Of a DNA stretch of 64,000 bases, positions 28,308 through 38,119 are shown piece after piece. Each line of letters opens with the position of its first letter. The first letter of the stretch is position 1. The notes beneath the pieces were generated by a model that searched no databases, was not told the origin of the DNA, and was given only the letters and a program-made list of their open reading frames with translations. Source of the stretch: Pseudomonas beijingensis (lineage in GTDB: Bacteria > Pseudomonadota > Gammaproteobacteria > Pseudomonadales > Pseudomonadaceae); contig NZ_CP117425.1 in assembly GCF_030687295.1 (NCBI RefSeq), positions 6,080,001 to 6,144,000 on the forward strand. The letters run 5' to 3'. The translations under genes and the position numbers were made by a program.

Positions 28308-29666
28308 TCAGACGGCAAAGAGCAGGAATTCCCGCTCCCACGAACTGATGACGCGCTTGAAGTTTTCATGCTCGGCCCGCTTGACCGCGACGTAGCCTGT
28401 GATGAATTTCTTGCCCAGGTATTTCTCGATGGTGGTGCTGTTTTCCATGCGTTCCAGGGCGTCTTCGATGGTCAGCGGCAAACGCAGGTTGCGGCGTTCG
28501 TAGCCACGGCCCACCACCGGCGCGCTCGGGCTGATGCCCTCGACCATGCCGATGAAGCCGCACAGCAGGCTGGCGGCAATCGCCAGATACGGGTTGGCGT
28601 CGGCGCCCGGCAAGCGGTTTTCCACCCGACGGTTCTGCGGCCCAGCATCCGGCACGCGCAGGCCCACGGTGCGGTTCTCTTCGCCCCACTCCACGTTCAC
28701 CGGTGCCGAGGTGTCCGGCAGGAAGCGGCGGAACGAGTTGACGTTGGGGGCGAACAGCGGCAACAGCTCGGGGATGAACTTCTGCAGGCCGCCGATGTGG
28801 TGCAGGAACAGATCGCTCATGGTCCCGTCTTCATTGGAGAAGACGTTCTTGCCGGTTTCCTTGTCGATGATGCTCTGGTGCAAGTGCATCGCGCTGCCCG
28901 GCTCGCCGGTCATGGGCTTGGCCATGAACGTGGCCGCCACGTCGTGCTTGAGTGCCGCCTCGCGCATGGTGCGCTTGAACACCAGGATCTGGTCGGCCAG
29001 GGACAGGGCATCGCCATGACGGAAATTGATTTCCATCTGCGCCGTGCCGTCCTCGTGGATCAGGGTATCGAGGTCCAGTTCCTGCAACTCGCACCAGTCG
29101 TAGACGTCTTCGAACAGCGGGTCGAATTCGTTGGCCGCTTCGATCGAGAAAGACTGGCGACCGGTTTCCGGGCGGCCGGAGCGACCAATGGGCGGTTGCA
29201 GCGGAAAGTCCGGATCGTCGCTGCGTTTGGTCAGGTAGAACTCCATTTCCGGCGCGACGATGGGCTGCCAGCCTTTGTCGGCGTAGAGCTTGAGCACTTT
29301 CTTGAGCACGTTGCGCGGCGACAGCTCGATGGGGTTGCCCTGCTTGTCGTAGGCGTCGTGGATGACCTGGGCGGTGGGCTCGATGGCCCATGGCACAAGG
29401 AATACGGCGTTCTCGTCCGGGCGGCAGATCATGTCGATGTCAGCCGGGTCGAGCAGTTCGTAATAGATGTCGTCTTCGACATAGTCGCCCGTAACGGTCT
29501 GGAGCAGAACGCTCTCGGGCAGACGCATGCCTTTCTCGGCGATGAACTTGTTGGTCGGCGAGATCTTGCCCCGGGTGATACCGGTCAGGTCGCCAATCAT
29601 GCATTCGACTTCTGTGATCTTGTGGTCTTTCAACCAATCGGTGAGCTGGTCGAGGTTGTTACTCAT
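28308..29666 (-). CDS. spuB: Glutamine synthetase-like gamma-glutamylpolyamine synthetase SpuB
   Basis: 452 residues, glutamine-synthetase fold. Recognised blocks: MEINFRHGDALSLADQ, MAKPMTGEPGSAMHLHQS (active-site His loop) and NRRVENRLPGADANPYLAIA. In the polyamine clusters this family ligates glutamate to putrescine or other polyamines rather than to ammonia. A paralogue, spuI, is divergently placed at 30762. The operon position between spuA and spuC fits. Confidence 0.94.
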   Translation of the reverse strand: MSNNLDQLTDWLKDHKITEVECMIGDLTGITRGKISPTNKFIAEKGMRLPESVLLQTVTGDYVEDDIYYELLDPADIDMICRPDENAVFLVPWAIEPTAQVIHDAYDKQGNPIELSPRNVLKKVLKLYADKGWQPIVAPEMEFYLTKRSDDPDFPLQPPIGRSGRPETGRQSFSIEAANEFDPLFEDVYDWCELQELDLDTLIHEDGTAQMEINFRHGDALSLADQILVFKRTMREAALKHDVAATFMAKPMTGEPGSAMHLHQSIIDKETGKNVFSNEDGTMSDLFLHHIGGLQKFIPELLPLFAPNVNSFRRFLPDTSAPVNVEWGEENRTVGLRVPDAGPQNRRVENRLPGADANPYLAIAASLLCGFIGMVEGISPSAPVVGRGYERRNLRLPLTIEDALERMENSTTIEKYLGKKFITGYVAVKRAEHENFKRVISSWEREFLLFAV

Positions 29667-29706
29667 AAATGCCTCTAGGCGTGAGTTTCCTGACTGCTAT
29701 TAGTCG

Positions 29707-30483
29707 TCAGGCGTTGTTTGACGCATCCGCGTCGCGTTGTGTTGCCCTTGCGCGGCAGGCATCGCCAAATGCCTGGAAAATCGCAAGGTAGTGCGGGTTA
29801 GAGCTTACCTCCCATTCAGGGTGCCATTGCACACCTAAAGCAAAAGCCTTGCCTTTTAATACCGAAATAGCCTCGATCAGGCCGTCCGGCGCCACCGCTT
29901 CGGCCCGCAAGCCAGGTGCCAGGCGCTCGATACCCTGGCTGTGGATCGAGTTGACGTCTATCCATTGAGGCAACCCCAGGCCTGCCAGTACGCCGCCAGG
30001 CTGGATATGCACGGTGTGGGCAGGACCGTATTGGACGTCCACCGCTTGAGTATCGTCTTCACGATGATCGATAAACGTTCCCACTTCATGAACCTTCTGA
30101 TGCAGGCTGCCGCCAAAGGCTACGTTCATCTCCTGGAAACCACGGCAGATGCCCAGCACCGGGACGCCCGCCGCGACAGCGGCGCGGATCAGCGGCAGGG
30201 TGGTGGCGTCCCGTGCAGGATCATGGGCAGTGCCCGGCGCGCTGGCTGGGCCCTGGTAGTGAAAAGGTTCTACATTGGAAGGAGAGCCGGTAAAGAGAAT
30301 ACCGTCCAGGGCGTCCAGAATATCGGACGGCGCGAACAGATCCGCCAAGGACGGGAGCAGCACTGGCAAGCCCTTGGCGGCTGTCGCGACAGCCCGGGAA
30401 TATTTATCGCCACTGGCGTGATAAGCATGCAGACCCATCTGCTTGGAGCAGGTGGTGACGCCGATTAACGGCAGGCGAGACAT
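29707..30483 (-). CDS. spuA: Class I glutamine amidotransferase-like hydrolase SpuA (PuuD-type)
   Basis: 258 residues. The nucleophile elbow is VPVLGICRGFQEMNVAFGG (Cys near residue 117) and the His-x-Glu of the triad is GVQWHPEWEV (near residue 220). PuuD-type enzymes release GABA from gamma-glutamyl-GABA, the last step of the gamma-glutamylputrescine route. First gene of the minus-strand spu operon. Confidence 0.94.
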   Translation of the reverse strand: MSRLPLIGVTTCSKQMGLHAYHASGDKYSRAVATAAKGLPVLLPSLADLFAPSDILDALDGILFTGSPSNVEPFHYQGPASAPGTAHDPARDATTLPLIRAAVAAGVPVLGICRGFQEMNVAFGGSLHQKVHEVGTFIDHREDDTQAVDVQYGPAHTVHIQPGGVLAGLGLPQWIDVNSIHSQGIERLAPGLRAEAVAPDGLIEAISVLKGKAFALGVQWHPEWEVSSNPHYLAIFQAFGDACRARATQRDADASNNA

Positions 30484-30761
30484 GAAGCACCCCGGTATTA
30501 TTGCTGTTATGGGTTTGAATCGAGCTTAGCCTTGTTCATTTTTTTACACAACACCCCCGTAAAAAATACAACACGGCCCGCTCAAGCCTGCGGGCGCCAA
30601 GGCCCTTAAAGGGAAAAAAACGCCCTAAATTGCCTCAAAAAAGCCCTGCAGGTGCTTTTTTAGGGCAAAAAAGGCCCTGCTTGACTTCGGCATGCCGTTC
30701 GGGTTGACTGGCTTTCGAAGAGATCAATGATTGATATTTTTAACAACAAAGGTGTTGCATC
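30484..30761. promoter_or_regulatory. Divergent promoter region spuA / spuI
   Basis: A 278-bp AT-rich gap (with runs TTTTTTTA, GTAAAAAATACAA, GGGAAAAAAACG and TGCTTTTTTAGGGCAAAAAA) separates the two divergent transcripts and must carry both promoters. A TTGACT at about 30704 on the plus strand could be a -35 for spuI with a loose TGATAT near the expected -10. No operator can be assigned. Confidence 0.5.
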
Positions 30762-32138
30762 ATGTCGGTACCCCCGCGTGCCGTTCAGCTTAACGAAGCG
30801 AACGCGTTCCTTAAGGAACATCCTGAGGTTCTGTACGTTGACCTTCTGATTGCGGATATGAATGGTGTGGTGCGCGGCAAGCGCATAGAACGCACCAGCC
30901 TCCACAAGGTTTACGAGAAAGGCATCAACCTGCCGGCCTCTTTATTTGCTCTGGATATCAATGGCTCTACGGTGGAAAGCACCGGCCTGGGCCTGGACAT
31001 CGGTGATGCTGACCGAATCTGTTATCCAATCCCTGACACCCTGTGCAACGAGCCTTGGCAGAAGCGCCCTACTGCGCAACTGTTGATGACCATGCACGAA
31101 CTCGAAGGCGAACCTTTCTTCGCCGACCCGCGTGAAGTCCTGCGACAGGTCGTGACCAAGTTCGATGAACTGGGTCTGACCATCTGCGCCGCATTCGAGT
31201 TGGAGTTCTACCTGATCGACCAGGAAAACGTGAATGGACGCCCACAACCGCCTCGCTCGCCGATTTCCGGCAAACGCCCGCATTCGACACAGGTCTACCT
31301 GATCGATGACCTCGACGAATACGTCGATTGCCTCCAGGACATTCTGGAAGGGGCCAAGGAGCAAGGCATTCCCGCCGACGCCATCGTCAAGGAAAGTGCC
31401 CCGGCGCAGTTCGAAGTGAACCTGCACCACGTGGCCGATCCGATCAAGGCGTGCGACTACGCGGTCCTGCTCAAGCGCCTGATCAAGAACATCGCCTACG
31501 ACCATGAAATGGACACCACCTTCATGGCCAAGCCGTATCCGGGCCAGGCGGGCAATGGGTTGCACGTCCACATTTCGATTCTGGATAAAGACGGCAAGAA
31601 TATCTTTGCCAGCGAGGATCCCGAGCAGAACGCCGCACTGCGTCACGCGATCGGCGGTGTGCTCGAGACCCTGCCCGCGCAGATGGCTTTCCTCTGCCCG
31701 AACGTCAACTCCTACCGTCGTTTCGGCGCACAGTTCTACGTGCCGAACTCGCCGACCTGGGGCCTGGACAACCGCACCGTGGCCTTGCGCGTGCCCACCG
31801 GCTCGGCCGATGCCGTGCGTCTGGAACACCGCGTCGCCGGCGCCGATGCCAACCCCTACCTGCTGATGGCGGCAGTGTTGGCGGGTGTGCACCATGGCCT
31901 GGTCAACAAGATCGAGCCCGGTGCGCCGGTGGAAGGCAACAGCTACGAGCAGAACGAGCAAAGCCTGCCGAACAACTTGCGCGATGCACTGCGCGAGCTC
32001 GACGACAGTGAAGTCATGGCCAAGTACATCGATCCGAAATACATCGATATCTTCGTGGCCTGTAAGGAAAGTGAGCTGGAGGAGTTCGAACACTCCATCT
32101 CCGACCTCGAATACAACTGGTACCTGCATACCGTGTAA
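30762..32138 (+). CDS. spuI: Glutamine synthetase-like gamma-glutamylpolyamine synthetase SpuI
   Basis: 458 residues, paralogue of SpuB. Same family blocks: FEVNLHHVADPIKACDYAV, MAKPYPGQAGNGLHVHIS and RLEHRVAGADANPYLLMAAV. It is divergent from spuA and ends at a strong terminator, so it is a single-gene transcript. Paralogous synthetases probably differ in polyamine preference. Confidence 0.93.
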   Translation: MSVPPRAVQLNEANAFLKEHPEVLYVDLLIADMNGVVRGKRIERTSLHKVYEKGINLPASLFALDINGSTVESTGLGLDIGDADRICYPIPDTLCNEPWQKRPTAQLLMTMHELEGEPFFADPREVLRQVVTKFDELGLTICAAFELEFYLIDQENVNGRPQPPRSPISGKRPHSTQVYLIDDLDEYVDCLQDILEGAKEQGIPADAIVKESAPAQFEVNLHHVADPIKACDYAVLLKRLIKNIAYDHEMDTTFMAKPYPGQAGNGLHVHISILDKDGKNIFASEDPEQNAALRHAIGGVLETLPAQMAFLCPNVNSYRRFGAQFYVPNSPTWGLDNRTVALRVPTGSADAVRLEHRVAGADANPYLLMAAVLAGVHHGLVNKIEPGAPVEGNSYEQNEQSLPNNLRDALRELDDSEVMAKYIDPKYIDIFVACKESELEEFEHSISDLEYNWYLHTV

Positions 32139-32157
32139 GCGGTTGCGGTAAAAAAGA

Positions 32158-32192
32158 AACGCCGCAGGCCTTATGGCCTGCGGCGTTTTTTT
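32158..32192 (+). terminator. Rho-independent terminator of spuI
   Basis: AACGCCGCAGGCC-TTAT-GGCCTGCGGCGTT with a run of seven T; a perfect long stem 20 bases after the spuI stop. Confidence 0.97.
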
Positions 32193-32223
32193 ATGGATGC
32201 TGGTTGAATGGCCGCCTTCGGCG

Positions 32224-32321
32224 GATCGCGAGCAAGCTCAGCTCCCACAGGGGATTTGCGGTGCACATGATTTGAGGGTCAGCACACACCCAATGTGGGA
32301 GCGAGCTTGCTCGCGATGGCG
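32224..32321. repeat. Opposed pair of REP palindromes
   Basis: ATCGCGAGCAAGCTCAGCTC (one extra base compared with the usual copy) and TGTGGGAGCGAGCTTGCTCG face each other across about 55 bases, between the spuI terminator and the TetR gene. Confidence 0.9.
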
Positions 32322-32382
32322 GCCGGGAAGACAACACCGGACCCGACTCGTACAATGCCCGGCAGCCCCGCAGGAGAGCTTC

Positions 32383-33018
32383 ATGACACGCATCGCCGCA
32401 CCCCGCAAACCCCGCGCACGCAGCCAGGCCCGGATCGACACCATTCTCGATGCCGCCCGTACACTGCTTGCCGCCGAAGGCGTGGCCAGCCTGTCGATCT
32501 ACAGCGTCGCCGAGCGCGCCGGGATCCCGCCCTCTTCCGTGTACCATTTCTTCGCCAGCGTCCCGGCCCTGCTCGAAGCCCTGACCGCCGATGTCCACGC
32601 CGCCTTTCGCGCGGGCCTGCAAGCACCGATCGATCATGCAGCGCTGAACCACTGGCACGACCTGTCACGGCTGGTGGAACAGCGCATGCTCGCCATCTAC
32701 AGCCAGGACGCCGCCGCTCGCCAGCTGATCCTGGCCCAGCACGGCCTGACCGAAGTCACCCAGGCCGACCGCCAGCACGACCTTGAGCTGAGTGACTTGA
32801 TGCACAAGGTATTCGACCACCATTTCGCCCTGCCGCCCTTGCCTAAAGACGTCGACGTGTTCGCCCTGGCCATGGAACTGGGCGACCGCGTCTACGCCCG
32901 CTCGATACAACAGCACGGCCAGATCACCCCGCGCATGGCCGAAGAAGGCATGCGGGTGTTCGATGCGTACCTGGGACTGTATCTGCCGCCGTATCTCCCC
33001 AAGCGTGAAGCCCCCTGA
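32383..33018 (+). CDS. TetR-family transcriptional regulator
   Basis: 211 residues from ATG 32383 (AGGAGAG upstream; the longer frame runs through REP repeats and is rejected). N-terminal helix-turn-helix: IDTILDAARTLLAAEGVASL, then IYSVAERAGIPPSSVYHFFA with the TetR YHFF block. The C-terminal domain is unremarkable, so the ligand is unknown. Next to spuI but separated by terminator and REPs; control of polyamine genes is possible, not shown. Confidence 0.9.
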   Translation: MTRIAAPRKPRARSQARIDTILDAARTLLAAEGVASLSIYSVAERAGIPPSSVYHFFASVPALLEALTADVHAAFRAGLQAPIDHAALNHWHDLSRLVEQRMLAIYSQDAAARQLILAQHGLTEVTQADRQHDLELSDLMHKVFDHHFALPPLPKDVDVFALAMELGDRVYARSIQQHGQITPRMAEEGMRVFDAYLGLYLPPYLPKREAP

Positions 33019-33022
33019 CCCC

Positions 33023-33052
33023 TGTGGCGAGGGGATTTATCCCCTCGCCACA
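33023..33052. repeat. Palindromic repeat (TGTGGCGAGGGG), likely shared transcription end
   Basis: TGTGGCGAGGGG-ATTTAT-CCCCTCGCCACA, a perfect 12-bp stem between the convergent TetR gene and ssuF. Same repeat family as 10309-10441. Confidence 0.85.
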
Positions 33053-33092
33053 AAGGCCCCCTTCTAACCTCACCAAGCGTATTCACCGGCCA

Positions 33093-33129
33093 CCAAAAAG
33101 AACCCCGAAGGGCTCACGCCGTCCGGGGC
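33093..33129 (-). terminator. Probable terminator of the ssu operon
   Basis: On the minus strand AGCCCCG ... CGGGGTT is followed by CTTTTT, 18 bases after the ssuF stop. The stem is short, the loop large and imperfectly paired, so efficiency is uncertain. Confidence 0.5.
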
Positions 33130-33146
33130 TGTGGGTGAAACATCCT

Positions 33147-33362
33147 TCACAACTTGGCGATAGACACCTCAGTGGATTTGACGAAGGCGATCACTTCACT
33201 GCCGATCGCCAGCTCCAGCTCCTTGACCGAGCGGGTAGTGATGACCGACGTGACGATGCCGGAAGCGGTCTGCACGTCGATTTCCGACAGCACGTCGCCT
33301 TCGACGATTTCCTTGATGGTGCCTTTGAACTGGTTGCGTACGTTGATGGCTTTGATAGTCAT
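33147..33362 (-). CDS. ssuF: SsuF, Mop-type molybdopterin-binding/TOBE domain protein
   Basis: 71 residues from ATG 33362: a single Mop/TOBE domain (AINVRNQFKGTIKEIVEGDV, SVITTRSVKELELAIGSEVI). The frame is open upstream, but that part has no start signal and is compositionally unlike coding sequence. In P. putida the sulfonate operon is ssuEADCBF, and SsuF is a protein of this kind needed for sulfate-ester and sulfonate use. The order here is identical. GGAATCGACACC upstream is a weak ribosome binding site. Confidence 0.92.
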   Translation of the reverse strand: MTIKAINVRNQFKGTIKEIVEGDVLSEIDVQTASGIVTSVITTRSVKELELAIGSEVIAFVKSTEVSIAKL

Positions 33363-33387
33363 GGTGTCGATTCCTGTCTGGATGAAG

Positions 33388-34194
33388 TTATTGAGCCCAA
33401 CGCAATTGCGTGGGCAAGGGTGAAACGGGTTCGGGTTCCGGCGGTTGGCCGGGCAAGGACAGCACACGGTTGAGGACTTCGGTTTCCAGGCTCGCCAGGC
33501 GATGAGAGCCGCGAACCCGTGGACGCGGCAGGGCGATGGCCAGGTCGAGGCCGATCTGACCGTCCTCGATCAGGATCACCCGATCGGCAATCGCCACCGC
33601 TTCGCTGACGTCGTGGGTCACCAGCAACACCGTGAAACCGTGTTGCCGCCAGAGGTTTTCGATCAGTTGCTGCATCTCGATACGGGTCAGGGCGTCCAGC
33701 GCTCCCAAGGGTTCGTCGAGCAGCAACAGGCGTGGCTGATGGATCAACGCGCGAGCCAGGGCCACCCGTTGCTTCTGGCCGCCGGACAGCGCCGCCGGCC
33801 ACTCATGGGCGCGGTCGGCCAGGCCCACCGCTTCCAGTGCCTGCAACGCCTGCGGGCGCCAATTGCCCCTGAGCCCGAGACCGACGTTGTCGATGATTTT
33901 TTTCCAGGGCAGCAAACGCGCTTCCTGGAACATCAACCGCGTGTCTTCCCGTGCATCGCTCAACGACGCAGAACCGGCCAGCAACTGTCCACCGGTGGGC
34001 TGATCGAGGCCAGCCAGCAAACGCAGCAAGGTACTTTTGCCACAGCCGCTGCGACCGACCACGGCCACGAATTGCCCGGCCGGGATATGCAGGTCGATGT
34101 CGCGCAATACCTGGCGCGTGCCGAAGGTTTTTTGCAGCTTGCGCACCGCCAGCGGAATGCCACGCAGCAGGCGCGGAGGTTGTTGGGCGGTCAT
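33388..34194 (-). CDS. ssuB: Aliphatic sulfonate ABC transporter ATPase SsuB
   Basis: 268 residues. Walker [11 protein letters not shown] near residue 47, signature [19 protein letters not shown], Walker [16 protein letters not shown], switch His in [13 protein letters not shown]. Powers sulfonate import through SsuC. ATGA overlap with ssuC (34191-34194). Confidence 0.96.
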   Translation of the reverse strand: MTAQQPPRLLRGIPLAVRKLQKTFGTRQVLRDIDLHIPAGQFVAVVGRSGCGKSTLLRLLAGLDQPTGGQLLAGSASLSDAREDTRLMFQEARLLPWKKIIDNVGLGLRGNWRPQALQALEAVGLADRAHEWPAALSGGQKQRVALARALIHQPRLLLLDEPLGALDALTRIEMQQLIENLWRQHGFTVLLVTHDVSEAVAIADRVILIEDGQIGLDLAIALPRPRVRGSHRLASLETEVLNRVLSLPGQPPEPEPVSPLPTQLRWAQ

Positions 34195-34973
34195 GCCACA
34201 CCTCCCTTGCTCACTTGGTACGCCGGGTGCCAGCGCAGCCAGACCCGCTCAAGCCCGCGAGCGGCCAGGTCGGCCAATTTGCCCAGCACGGCGTACAGAA
34301 GAATCGCCAATACCACCACATCGGTTTGCAGGAACTCCCGGGCATTCATCGCCAGGTAACCGATGCCGGAACTGGCGGAGATGGTTTCCGCAACGATCAG
34401 CGTCAGCCACATGAAACCCAGGGCAAAGCGCACGCCCACCAGGATCGAAGGCAAGGCGCCCGGCAGGATCACCTGACGAAACAGGCGCAAGCCAGACAAG
34501 CCGTAGCTGCGGGACATTTCCACCAGCGCCGGGTCGACGTTGCGAATCCCGTGGTAGGTGTTGAGGTAGATGGGAAACAACGTGCCCAGGGCCACCAGGA
34601 AAATCTTCGCCGACTCATCGATGCCAAACCACAGGATCACCAGCGGAATCAGCGCCAGGTGCGGCACGTTCCGCACCATCTGCACGGAGCTGTCCAACAG
34701 GCGTTCGCCCCATTTCGACAAACCGGTGATAAAGCCCAGGGCCAGGCCGATGCCGCCACCGATCAGGAAACCCACCGCCGCCCGCCAACCGCTGATGGCC
34801 AGGTGCGTCCAGATCTCGCCGCTGCGCACCAGGTTCACCCCAGCTTCGATCACCGCCACGGGTGCCGGCAGGATCCGCGTGGACAACCAACCGGCCGACA
34901 CCGACAGTTGCCAGACCGCCAGCAACAGCAGCGGCACTGCCCAGGGCGCGAGGTTGTGGATAATTTTCTTCAT
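34191..34973 (-). CDS. ssuC: Aliphatic sulfonate ABC transporter permease SsuC
   Basis: 260 residues from ATG 34973; the longer frame overlaps ssuD. Six membrane helices and the EAA loop [20 protein letters not shown]. The family match to SsuC/TauC is clear and the neighbours decide for SsuC. Starts seven bases after the ssuD stop. Confidence 0.96.
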   Translation of the reverse strand: MKKIIHNLAPWAVPLLLLAVWQLSVSAGWLSTRILPAPVAVIEAGVNLVRSGEIWTHLAISGWRAAVGFLIGGGIGLALGFITGLSKWGERLLDSSVQMVRNVPHLALIPLVILWFGIDESAKIFLVALGTLFPIYLNTYHGIRNVDPALVEMSRSYGLSGLRLFRQVILPGALPSILVGVRFALGFMWLTLIVAETISASSGIGYLAMNAREFLQTDVVVLAILLYAVLGKLADLAARGLERVWLRWHPAYQVSKGGVA

Positions 34974-34980
34974 GGCCGCC

Positions 34981-36129
34981 TCAGCTCTGGGACGCGGCTT
35001 TGGGCAGGATGTCGTTGGCGACCATTTCACCGAACGGGCTCACATAACCCTGGCTTTTCGGCAGCTCCGGACGCTCCACGTCCAGGTGTGGGAACAACAG
35101 TTCCGCCACGCGATAAGACTCTTCCAGGTGGGGATAACCGGAGAAGATGAAGGTGTCGATGCCAAGATCGGCGTACTCCTTGACCCGCGCCGCCACGGTC
35201 GGGCCATCGCCCACCAGTGCGGTACCGGCACCGCCGCGCACCAGGCCGACACCGGCCCAGAGGTTGGGGCTGACTTCCAGCTTGTCGCGACGGCCACCGT
35301 GCAGGGCGGCCATGCGTTGCTGGCCCACCGAATCGAAGCGCGCCAGGGACGCCTGGGCACGGGCGATGGTGTCGTCGTCCAGGTGGGAAATCAGCCGGTC
35401 GGCTGCTTGCCAGGCTTCGGCGTTGGTTTCGCGCACGATCACATGCAGACGGATGCCGAAGCGCACGGTGCGGCCGAGCTTCGCGGCCTTGGCGCGCACT
35501 TGTTCGATCTTCTGCGCTACGGCGGCGGGCGGCTCACCCCAGGTCAGCACCATTTCCACTTGCTCGGCCGCCAGGTCCTGGGCGGCTTCCGACGAGCCGC
35601 CGAAATACAGCGGCGGACGCGGTTGCTGGATCGGCGGATAGAGCAGCTTGGCGCCCTTCACACTGATGTGTTCACCGTCGTAATCCACGGTTTCGCCTTC
35701 CAGCACTCGGCGCCAGATCCGGGTGAATTCCACTGAGGCCTGGTAGCGTTGTTCGTGGTCGAGGAACAAGCCATCGCCGGCCAGTTCGTCCGGGTCGCCG
35801 CCGGTCACCAGGTTGAACAACGCCCGTCCGCCGGACAACCGGTCGAGGGTCGCGGCCTGGCGTGCCGCCACCGTCGGCGAAATAATCCCGGGACGCAGGG
35901 CGACGAGGAATTTCAGGCGCTGGGTCACCGGAATCAACGAAGCGGCCACCAGCCACGAATCCTCGCAGGAACGCCCGGTGGGGATCAACACGCCGCCGAA
36001 ACCCAGGCGGTCCGCCGCTTGGGCGACCTGCTGCAAATAACCGTGATCGACGGCGCGGGCGCCTTCGGCAGTGCCAAGGTAATGGCCGTCGCCGTGGGTA
36101 GGCAGGAACCAGAAAATATTGAGGCTCAT
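34981..36129 (-). CDS. ssuD: FMNH2-dependent alkanesulfonate monooxygenase SsuD
   Basis: 382 residues, luciferase-like flavin monooxygenase: [13 protein letters not shown] near the start, [15 protein letters not shown] with the conserved Cys, [20 protein letters not shown], and [15 protein letters not shown]. It cleaves C-S bonds of alkanesulfonates to sulfite and aldehyde using FMNH2 from SsuE. Intact, usual length. Confidence 0.97.
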   Translation of the reverse strand: MSLNIFWFLPTHGDGHYLGTAEGARAVDHGYLQQVAQAADRLGFGGVLIPTGRSCEDSWLVAASLIPVTQRLKFLVALRPGIISPTVAARQAATLDRLSGGRALFNLVTGGDPDELAGDGLFLDHEQRYQASVEFTRIWRRVLEGETVDYDGEHISVKGAKLLYPPIQQPRPPLYFGGSSEAAQDLAAEQVEMVLTWGEPPAAVAQKIEQVRAKAAKLGRTVRFGIRLHVIVRETNAEAWQAADRLISHLDDDTIARAQASLARFDSVGQQRMAALHGGRRDKLEVSPNLWAGVGLVRGGAGTALVGDGPTVAARVKEYADLGIDTFIFSGYPHLEESYRVAELLFPHLDVERPELPKSQGYVSPFGEMVANDILPKAASQS

Positions 36130-36153
36130 GGAGTGGTCTCCTAAGGGATCGAA

Positions 36154-37119
36154 TTACTGCGCGTTCGCAACGGCCGCCGGCGGCGTCCAGATCACGTCCT
36201 TGATGCTCAAGGGCTTGGGAATCAATTTGAGCTGGTAGAAGCTGTCGGCGATTTTTTGCTGCGCCGCCACCACTTCCGGCGTGAGGAACAGCGCCCCGTA
36301 GCCTTGGCGTTTCACCGACGTCAGGGTGATGTCCGCCGGCAGGCCGAGCAGCGGCGATACCTGCTGGGTCACGTCTTCAGGGTTGGCCTTGGACCACTCC
36401 CCCACCGCGCGCACTTCTTCCACCAGGGCGGTAATGACCTGGGGATTCTTTTGCGCATAAGGTTTGGTGGCGAGGTAGAACTGGTGGTTATCGACGATGC
36501 CTTTGCCGTCACGCAGGGTGCGTGCCTGCAACTGTTGTTCGGCGGCAGCCTGGTACGGGTCCCAGATCACCCAGGCGTCCACACTGCCCCGTTCGAACGC
36601 GGCACGGGCGTCAGCCGGCGGCAGGAAAACGGTCTGGATATCGGCATACTTGAGGCCGGCGTCTTCCAGCGCCCGCACCAGCAGGTAATGGACGTTGGAG
36701 CCTTTGTTCAGCGCGACTTTCTTGCCCTTGAGGTCTTGCACCGATTGGATGGCCGAGCCTTTGGGCACAAGGATGGCTTCGCTGGTGGGCGCCGGTGGTT
36801 CGTAAGCAACATAGAGCAGGTCGGCGCCCGCGGCCTGGGCAAACACCGGCGGGGTTTCACCGGTCACGCCGAAGTCGATGGAACCGACGTTCAAGCCTTC
36901 CAGCAACTGCGGGCCGCCGGGAAATTCAGTCCATTGCACATCCACGCCTTGGGCGGCGAGACGTTTTTCCAATGAGCCCTTGGCCTTGAGCAGCACCAGA
37001 GTGCCGTATTTCTGATAACCGATCCGCAAGGTCTCGGCTTGAGCTTGAGCGATGACGCCGAAGGACACAGCCGCAGCAAACAGAGCGACCAGCCCGCGAC
37101 GCAAAATGACAGTGCGCAT
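36154..37119 (-). CDS. ssuA: Aliphatic sulfonate-binding periplasmic protein SsuA
   Basis: 321 residues. Signal peptide ending near AQAQAET (residue 28), then the SsuA/TauA-type fold: LRIGYQKYGTLVLLKAKGSLE, FGVTGETPPVFAQAAGADLL, KKVALNKGSNVHYLLVRALE. Delivers sulfonates to SsuBC. AGGAG lies close to the start. Confidence 0.95.
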   Translation of the reverse strand: MRTVILRRGLVALFAAAVSFGVIAQAQAETLRIGYQKYGTLVLLKAKGSLEKRLAAQGVDVQWTEFPGGPQLLEGLNVGSIDFGVTGETPPVFAQAAGADLLYVAYEPPAPTSEAILVPKGSAIQSVQDLKGKKVALNKGSNVHYLLVRALEDAGLKYADIQTVFLPPADARAAFERGSVDAWVIWDPYQAAAEQQLQARTLRDGKGIVDNHQFYLATKPYAQKNPQVITALVEEVRAVGEWSKANPEDVTQQVSPLLGLPADITLTSVKRQGYGALFLTPEVVAAQQKIADSFYQLKLIPKPLSIKDVIWTPPAAVANAQ

Positions 37120-37209
37120 GGCGCCTCTCCTTTTTGCTGTGGGGTTTTGGCTGCACCTGCTGGGCCGTTGGCGGCTGAGTAAGGTGAGGTGAATCAGGGG
37201 TGTTCGGGT

Positions 37210-37803
37210 TCAAATGCTCCAGCGAGCACTCAGCAAACGTTCGTTCAATACATTGGGGTCCAGCGGCCTGGGCCGACGGGCCATGGCGCTGAAAAACTGT
37301 TCCAGCGCCTCTTCCAGGCGCTGTTGCAAGGCCGGCGCCAATTGCGCCTGGGCACTGCCTTCGCCGTAGGCGATCTGGCTGTCTTCGGCAAAGATCCCAT
37401 GGAGCATTTCCTGGGCCTTGAGCGCCGACAACACCGGCTTGAGGGCGTAGTCCACTGCCAGCATATGGGCGATGCTGCCGCCGGTTGCCATCGGCAGCAC
37501 CACTTTATGGGCCAAGGCCCGTTCCGGCAGCAGGTCCAGCAAGGTCTTCAACGCGCCGGAAAAAGACGCCTTGTACACCGGCGTGGCAATCAGCAGACCG
37601 TCGGCATTTTCGATCTGCTGGAGCAGGTCGACCACCTTCGGGCTGTCGAAACGGGCATGGAGCAAGTCTTCGGCCGGGAAATCGCGCACCTGATAACTCA
37701 CCACTTCCACACCTTGTTGCTGCAACCAGCGTTGCGACCGCTCCAGCAGCACCCCGGAGCGGGAGCGTTGGCTGGGACTGCCACCGAGTGAGACGACCAA
37801 CAT
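37210..37803 (-). CDS. ssuE: NAD(P)H-dependent FMN reductase SsuE
   Basis: 197 residues, flavodoxin-like fold with the family's first loop [16 protein letters not shown] and the central block [23 protein letters not shown]. Supplies FMNH2 to SsuD. First gene of the ssu operon; the 316 bases upstream carry its control region. Confidence 0.96.
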   Translation of the reverse strand: MLVVSLGGSPSQRSRSGVLLERSQRWLQQQGVEVVSYQVRDFPAEDLLHARFDSPKVVDLLQQIENADGLLIATPVYKASFSGALKTLLDLLPERALAHKVVLPMATGGSIAHMLAVDYALKPVLSALKAQEMLHGIFAEDSQIAYGEGSAQAQLAPALQQRLEEALEQFFSAMARRPRPLDPNVLNERLLSARWSI

Positions 37804-38002
37804 GCCTACCCTTCCTTAACTGTCACGTGCGATTCGCGGCGCGATCTCGCTGTATGGGTCAAACCATAACAGGGGATTTATATATCTTTAAATCATATTT
37901 ATTCATTTGATTATTCCATATAGAGATATACGTATGACTTTATTCGGGGCATAAAAAAAGGCCGTCGGAACGGCCGAAAACCCTTGGTGCACAGTAATCC
38001 CC
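37804..38002. promoter_or_regulatory. AT-rich upstream region of the ssu operon
   Basis: The stretch 37865-37945 is very AT-rich for this genome (TATATATCTTTAAATCATAT, TTATTCATTTGATTATTCCA) and must contain the ssuE promoter. In pseudomonads ssu genes are controlled by sulfate starvation through CysB-type activators, which bind AT-rich sites; I cannot define a specific operator. Confidence 0.5.
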
Positions 38003-38094
38003 CTGTGGGAGCGAGCTTGCTCGCGATAGCGGTGTGTCAGCCAACATTAATGTGTCGGATAGACTGCTATCGCGAGCAAGCTCGCTCCCACAGG
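38003..38094. repeat. Opposed pair of REP palindromes
   Basis: TGTGGGAGCGAGCTTGCTCG and its reverse complement flank about 40 bases with CAGCCAACATTAATGTGTCG, between ssuE's upstream region and the end of lsfA. Confidence 0.93.
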
Positions 38095-38119
38095 TTCAGG
38101 TCCAGGACCAGGTTTTGTC

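Noticed and set aside
26891..28348. A 485-codon plus-strand frame opposite spuC
   Set aside because: Shadow of a certain aminotransferase gene; begins and ends without signals.
32173..32382. Upstream extension of the TetR gene (70 codons)
   Set aside because: The extension runs through REP repeats and the spuI terminator; AGGAGAG before ATG 32383 marks the real start.
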